From: Auanema rhodensis
Taxonomy: Eukaryota; Nematoda; Chromadorea; Rhabditida; Rhabditidae
Length of the DNA stretch: 64,000 nucleotides
Reading direction: 5' to 3'
Assembly (NCBI GenBank): GCA_964057225.1
Contig: OZ059899.1
Span: forward strand, 5,828,001 to 5,892,000
Numbering within the stretch: position 1 is the first letter of the stretch; each line of letters starts with the position of its first letter. Made by a program: the position numbers and the translations under genes. Positions 36,315 to 50,348 of the stretch are shown in pieces. The notes below the pieces were generated by a model that saw only the letters and a list, made by a program, of their open reading frames with translations, was not told the DNA's origin and ran no database searches.

Positions 36315-39300
36315 TCAGAGAAAGGCGTCGCCTTCCTCATCTGAATCTGCTCCCATGGTTTCTGGAGTTGTTTTGCCTTGGGACGTCTCCACCAATGTTG
36401 ATGGTACCCCCATCTGACCACTGTGTTCGATGGCTCGAGGAACTGGTGTCGTTGTAGTGCCACGTCGAGATTTCTTTGCCTTCTTTAACATCTGCGCCTG
36501 AACAGCCAATAGTTATGAGCACTAAAGCTTAAGCTTAATTTGGACAACAACACCACCACACGGGAGATATCTCAATGTGTGCGTGAGTGTGTAGGCTGAT
36601 TAAGAGGAGAATAAATATAAGAATAAAGCCATTTAAACAAGATTTCTTGTACAAATTTTCCAAAAAAAGCCTTTGAAATTGAGACTGAAAGAGAGCAGCA
36701 ATAGCATTAAAAATGGTTTTTTTTAAATAATTATAATTATATAATATAAAATTATTAATTTAAGTTCAATTTTTCTCACAAAAGCATGAATTGATACAAA
36801 AAAAACAATTTGATCAAGCTTATGGTGCTATTATGACAAAAAAAAGTAATTAAGCTGGATCAAACTGAAATACTTTTTTTTGAATCTACTAAGATTACAA
36901 AAAAAAATAATTCAACTAACAGTGACTTTGATAAAATTATTAAAATATATACTCATGAACTATTTGGAGCGTATTGAAAGCGCTAAAACTACGCACAAAA
37001 ACACGAAAAATCAAAAAAAGCAGAAGACGGGGGAGCAAATCTAATTTTCAGAATTTCCAATAATACAAGCTAAAAGATAGAAAAAAATGCTTGTGCTGCT
37101 AAACGGGTTCGATATCCCGAAAGTGATGTGGTTAGTATTACAGACTGAATAGAGAGAGAGAAAAAAGAAGAGAGAGAGAAATAGAGAGAGAGAAATAAAA
37201 AGAGAGAGAGAGAGAGAAAGGAGAGCACAAGAGAAGTAGAGAGAGAGATAGCGAGAGACAGAGAGAATGAGAGAGAGACAGAGAGAGATTCAAAGAGAAT
37301 ATATTAATAGTTTTGAAAGTAAATGATTAAAGAATTACCTTTAAAGCGGATTTTAAAATAGTAATTGTTCCCGGTGGCTGAATATGAGGTTCACCGTCAA
37401 CTTGTACGGGCCATTCCTCATGTGTTGTAATTCGTATCTGAATAAATATTTACAAATTATATGTTATATATAACTAAAAATTAAGAAAATAATATTCATC
37501 TCTAAAATGCTTACACTTCCACCCTGAGCTATACGAATACCAGCAGCCAACTTGGACTGAATTAAGCCTAACCGCGATACGTCGGGTACACCAACAATCT
37601 ATATGTTTTAACCATGTATACTCTAATATATATTATAATAAATATACTTCTAATAAACCATCATAATGAGTTGGTTTTGAGAAATTGCCGTCTTCTCGAG
37701 ATGTGCCCCATGGATTAGCTCCACTGCCCCAACTGAGAAGATTTAGAATTATAATTCCTTCTATATTTGGTAATTCAATTTGTTTACCATCAACCTATAA
37801 TGAAGAAAGGTACATATATAGTTATAAATGATTTTAAATTTTTGATATATACCTCAAGCTCTATGCGTTTCCATAAGTCCTTACAAGTTCTTTCAAAGAA
37901 CATCTTTTGTAACCCAATTTTAGCATATTGAGTTTTATTAAATAAGCGAGATTGAAATTTCTCGGGATTGGCATCACGCTGTAAAATATTATTAAATTAT
38001 ATATTTACTATGTATACGAGAGAAAATTATAATAACGGAAGCACATACCTTGTTATGGAATTTCAAACAAACATCAGCATCAATTCCGATACCAAAATAA
38101 TTATTCATAATAATCATACTTGTCTGATCTTCAGGATTATTCATTGTCTGATCATTTTCGGATGGATTTCCACAAGAGCTCTAGAATAAGAGCATTTTTA
38201 TAATAATATATGATATAGATTATATATATATATATATGTATATATAGTTACCTGATTGGGAGGCTGACTTCGTTCTTCTTCATGGAAAACTACAGCCCAT
38301 CGATCAAGACGTACTTCATCGGCTTCAATAACATCCTGTAAATTATTAAATATTGTGTTATATCAATGTTATAATTCGTATTATACTTTTAAAATGTCTA
38401 AGGGATTTTCTTCGCCTGTATAGCCACCACCCCAACGAAGGACACGGGCCAGATCATTTCCAGTACCTAAGGGAACAATACCACAAGGTGGTGAGAAGCA
38501 AGCAGCATCCTAAAAATTTAAAAAATTACACATATATGCAATTATTTATTTGAAATCTTTAAATCAAATTGATATTTATAATAAGAAAAAAGGAATGAAA
38601 ACGGATATTGTCTAACCTGCTTAGCAATGTCAAGGCACTGCAGTACCCAGCCAATAGTACCATCTCCACCACAAACCAAAATTCTATATTTGGGAATGTT
38701 ACGAAACACGTAAAGACTAAAATATATATTTATATTTAAAGATATATTATTATAATTTATAATTACCCAACAAGCGGGCCACCCTTGAGAACATCAAAAA
38801 CTTGAAAAGGATTGAGCAATCTTCGGAACGACTGGATAAGTTCAGTTCCTTGACAACCACCGCTTTTTACATTAACCAGTACAAGAAGTGGCTCAGAATC
38901 TGGAGCCACCATATGAGGCTATAATAATAATTATTTATATATGAATATTTAATTAAATAATAATAATTTACCTGTATATTTGGAAGGCATAACACAATAA
39001 GTTTTTTGTCTTCATAAGTAGCTGCTTGTAATTTTTGAACGGCGATGGTAGCAGCCTGAACATTTTATATTTATTTTAATTATATTATTTCCTTATTAAT
39101 ATATGTTAAAAATTAAAAACTGATGATGTATGTAAGTAAATTATCAAAAATAAATATTTGAAATGACGTCAGAATTACGTGAATTTTGAGAAAAACTTAT
39201 GTGATAATCACATGAAAAAGAGTATATAAGACATGATTTATCTCAAAATATTAAAAGAAACAAATAATTTATAATAAATTCAAATATTACCTTTGCTGTA

Positions 39301-42300
39301 CTAAACGTGATAATAAGAGAACCATATTCGAAATAAATTGGCCCAATTGATGAAAACGGTTTTTCTGAAATAAGAACAATGATTTCAAGAATATTATAGA
39401 TTTTTTGTTTTTTCTTTACATTAGAAAAAACAACTGAAATTTCAAATTAATACATTTCTTACCTTTTGTGGCACCAAGAAGTTTTAATAATATTCGCTCA
39501 TAACTTCTTTGTGCTATTGATACTGGTAAATTACCAACAAAAACAGCATGATCGTGAGGATCTTCCTTTTCTTGAAGGTAAAAACGAAGAAGATGATATC
39601 GCCGTAAAGAATCCTTTATATAAATTAAAGTTTAATTTCAATATTTTCATGAATGTTCATACCTTTCGAAGATTTCTAACCAGTTGCAACATATTTTCTT
39701 GTGGATTACAGGTCCGTTCAGCAACACCAGTATCCAGCGAGACTTCAATCAAATTGTACCTTGAAAATAAATTTTAAAATAAAACAATGTGTATGATAAC
39801 TATGTATATTAAACTATAAATAAAATATTAAAATATACTAACTTATTCCAGTTCGTTGTATCCAAACCAAAAACACGAAGACCTTCACTAATACAATCTT
39901 GAACAATTGTTTCTCGTGTAACAGACATACTGTATGGAGCTACAGAAACTCTTAAAAATAATTATTTTGTATTTATATAATTTATATGTTATAGATTACC
40001 TTAACCATCCTCCATATATACGTATAATATCTTTTTCCGGATCTTTATCTTTATGTCGCAGAAAAACTTGCGCTCGACGTCCTTCTGGTCGCTTAACATT
40101 CCGAAGAGGTACTGGATCTTCGAGGGCTTCTTCTTCACCTACTACAATCGAAATTCACTTTGCTTTGACGCTATTAAGCACTTACCATCTCCAGGAACTT
40201 GAGTCACATTATAACTCTCGGGATTATCGAAAATTTGAAATTTCCGTAAAGCAGTGTCCTTCAATGAAAATTGTTAGAGATAAGAAAAAAACAATATGAC
40301 AAACTCTTATCTGTTGAACAGTAGAAGTTTTAGGAACTGATATTGTCCGAAAAACTTGCGAGCGTAATGAACTATTGCCATCGAAAACTCGAAGAACCTC
40401 CGAATCTTCTCGTTCCTGTATGCAGAATGAGAATTAGAGTTTTGATTGTAACCTTATGTATACCTTGATATCATCTCCACTGGAACTAGCCTCATCAGGT
40501 TGAATCTTTTGTGGCGAAGAAACTGAAACAAATCAAAGATTTCAAAAAATACTTAGAATCTTATGCAAAAAAGTAATGTACTAATCATGCACATCGTATT
40601 GATCTAGTTAACTATATAATATAAAAAGAAAAAAGAAGATTGGAAAATATGGATAGAAGACTAGTGCAATACACTCAAGAGAAAGGACAGTGGAATGAAC
40701 TCTGACCCTTACGAGACTGTGGCTGATCCGCAGTGATATTGAGTAAAGCTTCCATAGGTAATTCTGTTCGTGGAATTGTCAAACATGGCGGAGGCAACAG
40801 AATCTTCTTGAGGGCTCCAAATTCGCAACTTTCAGGCATCTGACGCGAACAGCTATAATGTGCCTAAAATACAATAATATTATATAATAATTTGCATAAT
40901 TAAGGTTCATATGTTCTTACCGTTAACCCACACCAAAGACATCGAACGCCGGTAAAGCATTCTGATGAGTAGCAACCTTTTCGACAAACACAACATTTGG
41001 ATTCTCGAGGTAAATTTCCTTCTCGCAAATGATGTTCATGTATATGACCTCGCTGAAAATAAATTTAAGTTTACGTATTGTTTCAGGATATTATCACTTT
41101 TTTATCAATTTTCTCTTTTAAATTTAATCTTCATAGCAACTAAACTTGTTTTTCAATTTTATTTTGTGTGCTTTCATTTTTTTTCATCTCGTTTCTCTTT
41201 TCCCGCTTTTCTTAACTATGTAATTCAGTTAAAAAATCTATATTTTCAAACATAATATACAAATTATCTTGTTTCCAAGGTTTTTCCATGTGACTTTTTG
41301 CCTATTTCTATTAATCATCCCTTATTTTTCTACATTTTGCACCCTTATAAACCATAGAGATAAAGGGGAATCTACGTGCCGAAAGGTTCTGAGTGGGAGG
41401 AAAGTAAGGCGATGAGAGGATAGAGTAAATCTGGAGCACCCACCGAAAAAGGACTCGAATAGGGAGGGAGAATGAGGCATAGAGGGAGAGTGTGTCTGAG
41501 TGAGGAAAAAACGAGATGGATCTCGTAGGCAGCGCCATATCGACCGTTCGCCAGCCTTCACTCTGGTTAGCCTATTTTCCAAAAAGGGGGAGGCGAGAAG
41601 AGCATAGAAAGGAGAAAGAACGAGCGAAACAAAACAAAAAACGGAGAGACGGCAAGAGAAGTAGAGATGACGAGAGAGAGGTAGAGAACGAAAGAACGAC
41701 AGCCTTCATAGTATTCTGCTGGCTCGCATTCTGTCCACGCCTTCCTCCCTCTCTATGTACTCGTTTGTCTGCAGCAGGCTTCGACACCCCGATCTGCCTT
41801 TCTCTGCGATGCAAAAGCCTGTGACTCTTCCGCGCTCTCTTCTCTCTTCATGTATTTTCAGTTCTCTTGATGCCATAGTATGCATGATCCCTGCAGTCCT
41901 TTTCCGTCTTCACTCTCTGCCTGCCGCAGCTCCCTCCACTGTTCTGTTCTTCTTGCCTTCTTTAGACTCTTTTTGCTTTTTCAAGCGATAGAAGCAGTAG
42001 CAGCAGCAGCAGCAGCAGCAGTAACAGCCTCCTCGTCGCAAACCTACTTCTTCAAACCGACCCATAGCCACATATCGACAAAGCGTAATGAGCAAGGAAA
42101 TGATGTCATTTCTCTTCAGCGCTTCACCCTCGTTCTCTCCCTCTTCGTTTTGTTCTCTGGCTCCTTATCTACTTCTCTGATTCTCGTTGCTTTTTTTTAA
42201 AAAGACACTTCGTCTCCACTCTCAGTCTCTTCTTCTCTGAGCCTAGTTACCATTACGGGAGAAAGCTCTCAAGGGAAAGCCCATTTTGCTTTTTTTGGCT

Positions 42301-43045
42301 CATTTACATGCAATATCTCTTTGATAGTGCCGAAATAGACACTTTTGAACTGCGATATATGAACGATTCCATCAAGAAATTGCGCAAATAACTCCCCTTG
42401 GTTCTATTATGAGTATTTTATACAAAAAAAGTAATGGGAATAAAATAACTAAAAGACATGGACAACTGTTTGAATGGGCTGATAAGGCTGATGAGCAAGT
42501 AATTACAATAAATCTAGCATTCAAGATTAAACTGTAAGAATATCAAGCTTAATACTTGTCAATAATTGAACAAAGTAAATAAATATTTGATAAAAAAAGA
42601 AAATAATGAATGTAAAACAAGAAAGAAAATTTAACTTACAGGGTCTAGACTTGGAACATATGTAGCTGCTTCTTTACAATTTGATACAGCAAGGTCCATA
42701 CAATCCACATGAAGATAGTATTCACAGACTGAAATTCAAAATAAATAAAACTATGATCATTTATTATTATTTATTTTAAAATATAATAATATATAATAAT
42801 AACTTTAGTTAAAATAAAAAGAATTCAACTGTACTCACCCTCGCATTCTACAGCCGGCATTTCATCACTCCGTCGACCACATCCATTACAAAATTTCTTT
42901 TTTATCATTCCAGGTAAGGACCATGTATGAGCAACCGGGTTCTTAAATTATAAATTTTATATTTATTCTATATATATATATATTTATTTATTTAATATTT
43001 TAAAGTTTTATTTTTATAAATATATGTACATACATATAAATATAA

Positions 43046-43092
<47 letters not shown>

Positions 43093-43904
43093 TATACATA
43101 CATTTATTTATTTATATTTTTGTTAATTTATTTTCAAAGAAAAAAAAAGAGTTAACAGATCATAGAGGAAAAGATATAAATAGATGTGATTCTCTCCTGT
43201 TTATGCAACTGACTTCATAGAGTGTCAATCACCTAATTAGCTAATTTTTGTTTTCTTAGAAATTATTTATCAGTCTTTCTTAGTGTTCTGAGAGTAAAGA
43301 GAAGCTATGATAATATGTTATGCCGGAAGCCATTTCCGTGACAGATTGAAAGATAAATATTTGATAAAAAAGCATAAATTCAGACTATGAATACTCACCT
43401 TAACGAGCTGTCGAGCAAGGCCACAACAGTTGGAAACAATGCTTCTCACGCATTTTTCATGAGTGACAAAATTACAAACTGAAACAATTATGAATATTAT
43501 TTATATTATAAACTTTATTAATATAATTATTTATATTTATATAAACATTAATAAATGAACGCTAAAATAAAACTTTTTTGTTCGAAGAAAAATAGCAAAA
43601 AAAAACAAAAAAAATATGAACTTTAAATATAAAAAAAACATTTTTCATGTTGAAAAACAAAAAATAGACTTGAATATACATTTCAATCTGTCTTTTTTGA
43701 TTTTATTACAAACATCTCTTCAAGTTGTTAGAAAGATTTGAACCTACTTTCGCAAACAAATCCTTGCGTGAGCATTCCCCACATCTTATCACTGCAATGA
43801 TTACAGTAGGTTGGTTTGCCAAAAGTCTTTTTAAGGAAGTAATGGCCGTTGTCTTTGCCAATGACAACATTAGTTGCTTCCACGTTGTGGCCTTCAGCCG
43901 CCAT
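36315..43904 (-). CDS. dgk-1: Diacylglycerol kinase theta
   Basis: Phosphorylates diacylglycerol; in C. elegans DGK-1 lowers neuronal DAG and so inhibits UNC-13-dependent transmitter release downstream of GOA-1. Twenty-five exons from 43904-43748 to 36497-36315, including 43478-43399, 42941-42839, 42728-42640, 41052-40921, 40863-40707, 40415-40305, 39613-39463, 38918-38767, 38716-38617, 38509-38387, 37978-37853 and 37437-37339, give 947 residues, close to human DGK-theta (942). Three C1 zinc fingers (about 21-71, 84-132, 146-200), the third divergent; a Ras-association-like region (about 275-395); then the catalytic and accessory domains with CGGDGT (about 605) and [10 protein letters not shown]. 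The tail is [13 protein letters not shown] followed by Thr/Ser-rich acidic sequence ending DAFL. A TTCAG acceptor abuts the ATG directly. Intron 41053-42639 contains a GC-rich island. Confidence 0.96.
36498..37338. other. Last dgk-1 intron
   Basis: About 840 nt, including a GA-rich tract at 37150-37290. No coding sequence. Confidence 0.8.
37150..37290. repeat. GA-rich low-complexity tract
   Basis: Irregular GAGA array in the last dgk-1 intron, seen directly. Confidence 0.9.
41053..42639. other. Large dgk-1 intron with GC-rich island
   Basis: The part from about 41340 to 42300 is far richer in G and C than the rest of the gene and carries an AGC trinucleotide run near 42000-42026. Frames in it are Arg/Ser-rich and unconvincing. 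Position after the first two C1 fingers would allow an internal promoter for a shorter DGK-1, but no start exon was identified. Confidence 0.45.
43051..43088. repeat. TA microsatellite in dgk-1 intron
   Basis: Alternating TA run between the second and third coding exons. Confidence 0.9.
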
Positions 43905-46900
43905 CTGAAGAAAAAAATATATTTCTAATTGAATACTTCTAGCACGTTCTTTAGCTAAGAATATCATTGGGTATTCTCTCTTTAATTCTCTCTCTCCATC
44001 TCTCCCTCTCACTCTCTCTCTCCCTCTGAATGTCTACATAGATATTTGTAGTTTCAAAAAAAAAAAGTAATTATACATATGCTAAATAAAATAAAAAATT
44101 ATATTCAAGAAGAGTAAATGACAATACTAATAAAAATATATTAAATGATTATTATATAAATAAATATATGAAGAGGACCCAGTTATATATAAATTAAATA
44201 TTTTTTAATAATATTAAGGATTAAAAAATCACCTGTTCTATTTATCTACTTACTACGCAGCTAACATGGTTTGTACATTTTTAGTCTGAAAAGGCTATAA
44301 AAAAAGATTTTGATATAAATTATATTAGAGAGAAAGAAAAATTTGTTAATTTGAGAAACAGATTAATAATAAAATAAATACGAAAAAAGAGCAGAGAACA
44401 ATCATTATAAAATTTGGAAGTTTATTTATACAGATTACTAGAGGAAAAGCTGTTAATGATATTGATTGATAAACTAAAATCATATAGAATTTAATATCAA
44501 TCATCAATTAATATATAATAAAAGAATAAAAATTCCTTTATAAATTCCATATTAGCAACTGTTTTCAAGAAGGTTACCATTTTAAAAGATGTAAAATAAA
44601 TAAAAAGTCTCATTGTGAGATAAAAAGACGGCAATGAGTGATGATGATGAGATGTAAGAAGAATGAGAATGATATTGAGAACAACCTATGGTGATAACAT
44701 TTCGTATATAAGATATAATTTAATAGGAGAAAGACATGTGATAATCAATTTATAATTAGAAAAAAAGATAACAATCAGTTTATATTAATAAACAATGATT
44801 TGTGAACGCAAAATACAAGTTGTATACAAAGCGAGTAAGAGCTTCGAGTTTGTTAGTTTGGCCTAACTAAGCTGGACTGGGCTGAGACGAGGACAAGCGG
44901 CTGGTTGGTTGGCTGGCTGCTCGCTGGGCTGGCTGACTGGCCGAGTCGAGCCAAGCTGAGCCGGAGCGGGGGGAGGAGAGGACTAGGATAGGAAGGATGA
45001 AGGCAGAGAGATGGCAGAAAAAGGGAGACAGAGGGACAGAGAAGGAGGGAGGGAAAGAAGGAGAAGAGGGGTAAAGGCTGCTCCGTGGGGCGAAGAGATA
45101 CGAAAAGCTCATTTTCAATTCAACTATCGAAAGAGGATAAGAAGGAGAGCCGGGGCGAAACGACGAGCTTCTCTCAGAGGGAGGTCTCGAAAACCAGGAA
45201 AAAAAATGAAACTGATTTTGTATTTTGTATTTTGCTCCTAGCTGCTCGGTAAGTTATTGTATGAGCTGAATAATGTATGTTGTGATATCACTTTCTGCCC
45301 AGGCTACAATTGCTTCATGCAAAGCTCACAATTTCGTTCGAAGGTCTTCTCCATCAACTCTGTTACATTGGTTCTGTAGTCATATGTGTAAGTCCGTTGT
45401 CTCCTTAATTCTATTAATCCATATCAAACGAACTATTCAGAAAACGAGACTATCGATCTTTTCTTTCTTTTTTATTTCGTATTTGACTACTCAATTAAAC
45501 AGTTTCAATAAAAGTACAAATTGAAATTTAAATCATAACAAGGAAAACTATCCAAGTATTATCCTTGAAAAGCTAATAATTTTCTAGCCAAACACGCAAT
45601 AAAACCTATAATCAAAATATAATGAAAGAAAACGAGCAAACGGGTAAAAAATAAAAGATGAATATCTGATTTTCCACACATGTCAATCCAAGTCCTCTTT
45701 CTCTCACAATTCTTCCTCTTCCGTCACTATCTTACTATTCAAACCACCATCATTGAATTTTTTTCTTCCTCTCTTTCTCTCCGTTTTACTTTTCTCTACG
45801 TCTGGTTAAGAGAGAATTGCTTGTTACGTAGAACCATAAATTAGACGACGTTTATGGTTGGTCTCAAGCTTGTCATTCACGTGATTACGAATATTCATCA
45901 TCATAATTAGCTTTTCAACTACGAACCTAAAACTTGAAATCATGTAGGTGGTTAATGTCACGTAATCTTGATAGCAAGATAAAAAGCTTGGTTCGGTTAA
46001 ATTTGAGATTAAACGAAATCAAACGGCTTGTATCCATGTTTTGTGCTTGAAATGAACAATTTAACTAGATTCTATCAAGATATTCAGAGAGGATATTAAA
46101 TTTGTTATGATTTATTATTTATAAGATTAAACTTTAATCGATTTAACTGATTTTACTGGCGATTAACCAAACGGGTCGAATTGAACGTATATAGTTTGAA
46201 AATACCTATATCAGGTTACCTGCTGATTAGTAAAGGTTATTGGAAGAATTAGGTGAATAGTTTCAAATCCGAATAAAGCCAGATTGGCAGAATTCAATTT
46301 TTTCGAACTCAACGTTTATTAATATGTCAGGAGGCATGCACGTAATATTACAGGATTAACAAAAATTTGTAAGCTACAAAATAAATTAGGCCAAGTAAGT
46401 GGCTAACTAAACAAATTCGTTCAAGCCAATTATAATTTTCAAATCGCTTTCTCGGGTTAGGAAACGTTTTTATAGAAACGAGCAGAATTCCTTTTTGGAA
46501 TTGTTATCCGACATTTGAGAAAATAGATTACTATTGGTGAATAAGGTTAGGATATTCTATGTTCGAACATCATTTGAGCTTTGCATTAACACAGTTTCGT
46601 TCTGGAGTATTTAATACACATGCTAATTGAAGAAAGATTTGGAGATAAAAAAAAGAGCGAAAGCGCAGCTTAAGACACAGCTGTCAGAGCAGATTACAGA
46701 ATGTGAAAAAATACACCAATTGCAGGCAAAATATACAAGAAGTTATTATATACGGTTAAGAAATGGACTAAAAAAAGAAAAAAACATGCTGGAAAAGGCT
46801 GGTTGAGCATTATGCGGGTGAAGGCGCCTGAGGTCTGTATGGGCAAGCGCAGATCGATAGGCAGGGTTGCAACTGAGCACGAGACATTGTGTTGAAGCCA

Positions 46901-47630
46901 GAGTGTGGGCAGGAAAGCAGAGAAAAAGAGAATTTAGAAAGGATGCCGAGAAAAAAACAGATGGAAAAAGAATTCTGACAAAAAAACGTGCACATGATTA
47001 GAAGGATCATGTACGAATTTCAACAGAATATTGTAAACTCAAGATCGTGATATTAAAAATCGTCGGCCCTACATCAATATGTTGTAAACTATGAATATAA
47101 CGATAAATAGAACGAATTGAACAAAATACGAAATCGAAAACGAGCACATCCCCTGGCAATATACAGATGCACATATGCACAGTGTGGACCTGTTTCTGTA
47201 TGAACTGCGAAATCCTCGTCGTGACCTCTCCCTCCCGCTGTCTTTGTAGCTTTAAACAGCAACCAAATTGAAGCTCTTGAATCCGTGTTGACGACACAAG
47301 ATGAAGTAAAGAGGTGCATCCAGAGAATAAAGATAACTACTTCCATAGAAGTTTTTTCTTTAAAGCCGTTCGGAGTCACGAGCAAAAGGGAGGCTTGCTA
47401 AAGAGACTGATACAACATCAATTTAACAATTAGGTTATCAGCTTTAACGTGATTTTGTATAAAGAAATCGAAGAATTTCATTTTTCATTATTTCTTAAAG
47501 AATATATATTCGTTAGCATATTTCCTTATATGTGAATTAAAGCGAAAAATCATTTTAAAAATAATTAAGTGCAGAAATGTAGCATCTTTCATCAGAATAT
47601 ATATTTATATATACTATATATTATATATTA

Positions 47631-47672
<42 letters not shown>

Positions 47673-50348
47673 TTCGATATTGCTACAGTACATCACCTTT
47701 TCCCTATCGAGGAGCAGGAACACAAAGGTTCCGATTGTTAGAAAAAAAACTCCAAAATAATGTAAAGGAAAATAAATGAACAATAACCTCACAAAACACT
47801 CAAAACTTGGATAGAAATAATAACAATAATTTTCCAGTTTTACAGGAATCTTGCATGCATATCTGTTGTTCAAGTTAATCCTAGAAGTTGTAAGCTTGCT
47901 TCCCCGCATTAAGCAACTTCTCGAGCACTTGCTCGAACCGTTGGTGTATACATATACAATGAAGGAGAGAAGGAGGCTGAGATTGAGCGGCTGCGATGTC
48001 CAACATGGAGAACTCATACATTGTGCTAACGGCTTGTAGCTTGCCAGTGAGAGTCCATATTCCCACAGTCCGTCATCTAATGATAATTCCTTTCACGGAA
48101 AAACAGCCAAGACCCACGCACGACCGGAAAATCGCTTCTCTCCGTCCCTACTTTCTTCGTCTTTCATTCCTCACACTTATACTCCCAGCTCTTGTAACAT
48201 AGCAAGGTAATCAGAGGGATATGCAAGTACGAGTTTTGACAATACTTATTGAAGAACTAGTTAGGGAAAGGAAGCGAAGCAACACAAACGCCTAAAGATT
48301 GGCATGAATTGAAAAATCAAAGCACCTCGTCGAATAAAGAGTCACGAAATGGAATAAGAAAGAGCAGCATTGGAGTTCCCCATTTAGATTTGAGAATTTG
48401 CAATTTTATATTACATATTTGAAGAGAACTAGCCAGCTTTTCGACGACTGCCGCTGTTTGTCTTCGGAACTCCTGTATGATTTTAACATAGATAAGCTAT
48501 TTATAATATATAAATAATATTTATAAATAAAAAATATACATATACATACATGGGTGTATATGTATATATTACTGTCTCTCATTCACTCTCATTGTATCTG
48601 CTCTGGCCTCTCACGAACTCTACTGCCTCCTGCGTCACTCTCCTTCTTTTATACTGCTTTAGGGAAAGCCTCGCTGTCTGAACCTCAGCATGAGGTTCCG
48701 CTTTTTTCGTTTTCTTTGTCCATCTGCCTTCATAGAGAGAAAAAGAAAAACGAGAAAGAGAGCAGAGCGCTCTTGGGTACAAATTGATTGGCTCCCCATA
48801 ATTCGCTCGTTGGTTGTTATATATAAATATAAATACAAAGAATAAATAAATAAATATAAAAATATATTTATTTACTTATATATTTATAAATATATGGCAT
48901 ATTATGGCTTTTTTAACTTAATTGAGATTGAAATCAAACGTTACTAAACATTTATCCGTTCATCTCTTGCTTCTCCACTTTATTCTTTTAAACTAAAGGA
49001 GCAATCGATGAAGGAACCTGAAAACGTTTACTTCCAAATACGAAAACGACGGAAATACCTTTGCCACTCTGCTCAAGGATCGGGAATCGAACCGATATTT
49101 TTTTTGCCTCTGATGCAGTTGAATCTGACTAACTATTCCGTTTAAAAAGGAAACTCCAGTCTTTCCCGCCCCTTAACTGATTGCCTTTTTGTTCGTTACA
49201 TCCGTTAGTTCGATATTGTCTCTAGACATTGAAGATTACAAAATAAGAAAGAGAGAAGTTGAAAAATAGAATAAAATGAAACCTCGAAAATGGAGGTCAA
49301 TCTTTTGTAATAATGAAGTTGCTTGCAAGACTGAAACTGAAAAGAAATTTCAATCTGCCTAACCATCATGTTGTCTATCAGAATGAGCCTCAAAGAAAAG
49401 AGTGTGCTTTCCCAGCTGATTTCGGAAATAAGCTGAAAAGAGTCTGATTAGACTAGAAACTCATCCAATTTTTGAAATTTGGCTACAACTGTCATCATCA
49501 TTCTTACTTAATTGAATTTTGAAAAATCATTCTTATATGGGATAAAAAGTAATAACGATATCTAAGTGGCAGACATAAAAAGGATCCTTCCGAACGAATG
49601 AGCAAAGTTGAAGTAAGCCTCTGCTTGGCTGAGTATATCAAGTATTTTGAGTAGTTGAATATAGTAGATTTTTCATCCATAGAAAGGAAATTGCTCATGA
49701 CATGACTTCCATTAAAGGTGTTTGTAATGATTGGACCCCTTCGAGACAGCTAATGGATTGGAAAGTAAAGTTTTTAGCAGAAAATAAATATTCTGTTGTC
49801 TAACAAAATTTGTTAGTTTAAAAGATACATGTTAGATCAGGTTTACTACAATACGTCTTACCGTTCACTATGCTGCAAACTATTTGGATTCAAAACATTT
49901 CTCAAAATATTTTTGGAACGCCCATACCTGGGAGTGAAAACAAATGATACATATAAAATTTTGTTTATACACATATATTTCCGTAGAGAGAAGCATTTAA
50001 AAATAATTTACTAAAACGAATTAAATAATGATTGTCATCAACAGAGATCATTATACACAAGTAAGAGTACTGAATATGAATACGATAGTATAATAGAACA
50101 AATATATAGATCTTCAGATGTAAAAAATAATTTTGGATAATGATTTGATTCATACTAATGAATCAACCAAAGCTTGGGACTCTACATATACTAAGAGAAA
50201 AAGATGTTATTGCGAACAAGTTGATGTTAAATTAAACGTTCGAGTATAAAATGCTGTTGTTATTTAATGGTATTATATTCGTCAGTTCAGTATAATCAGA
50301 ACACATATAACTATGTGACGTTTGATATGGAAATGTGTTTAAGATATA
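43905..50348. other. dgk-1 upstream region, gene-free
   Basis: About 6.4 kb with no supported gene between dgk-1 and the minus-strand operon. It contains a compact GC/GA-rich island at 44870-45240 with repeated TGGCTGG-type sequence, further GC-richer patches at 46800-47350, 47880-48200 and 48590-48780, and a TA tract at 47632-47668. These patches are plausible dgk-1 promoters or 5' UTR exons, or non-coding RNAs. Open frames in them have biased composition and no family match. Confidence 0.45.
47632..47668. repeat. TA microsatellite
   Basis: Alternating TA run, seen directly. Confidence 0.9.

Noticed and set aside
41311-42200. Several Arg/Ser-rich frames in the dgk-1 intron
   Set aside because: Composition follows GA/CT-rich DNA; frames overlap on both strands and interrupt no known domain.
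44867-45241. Overlapping frames in the GC island upstream of dgk-1
   Set aside because: Low-complexity and antisense to each other; treated as possible promoter sequence.
46810-48200. Short frames between dgk-1 and the operon
   Set aside because: No phase-consistent splicing, no recognisable motif.
49060-49130. tRNA-like GGTTCGATTCCCGATCC on the minus strand
   Set aside because: It resembles a B box, but the T stem has mismatches and no matching D arm, anticodon arm or acceptor stem could be folded; at most a decayed tRNA relic.
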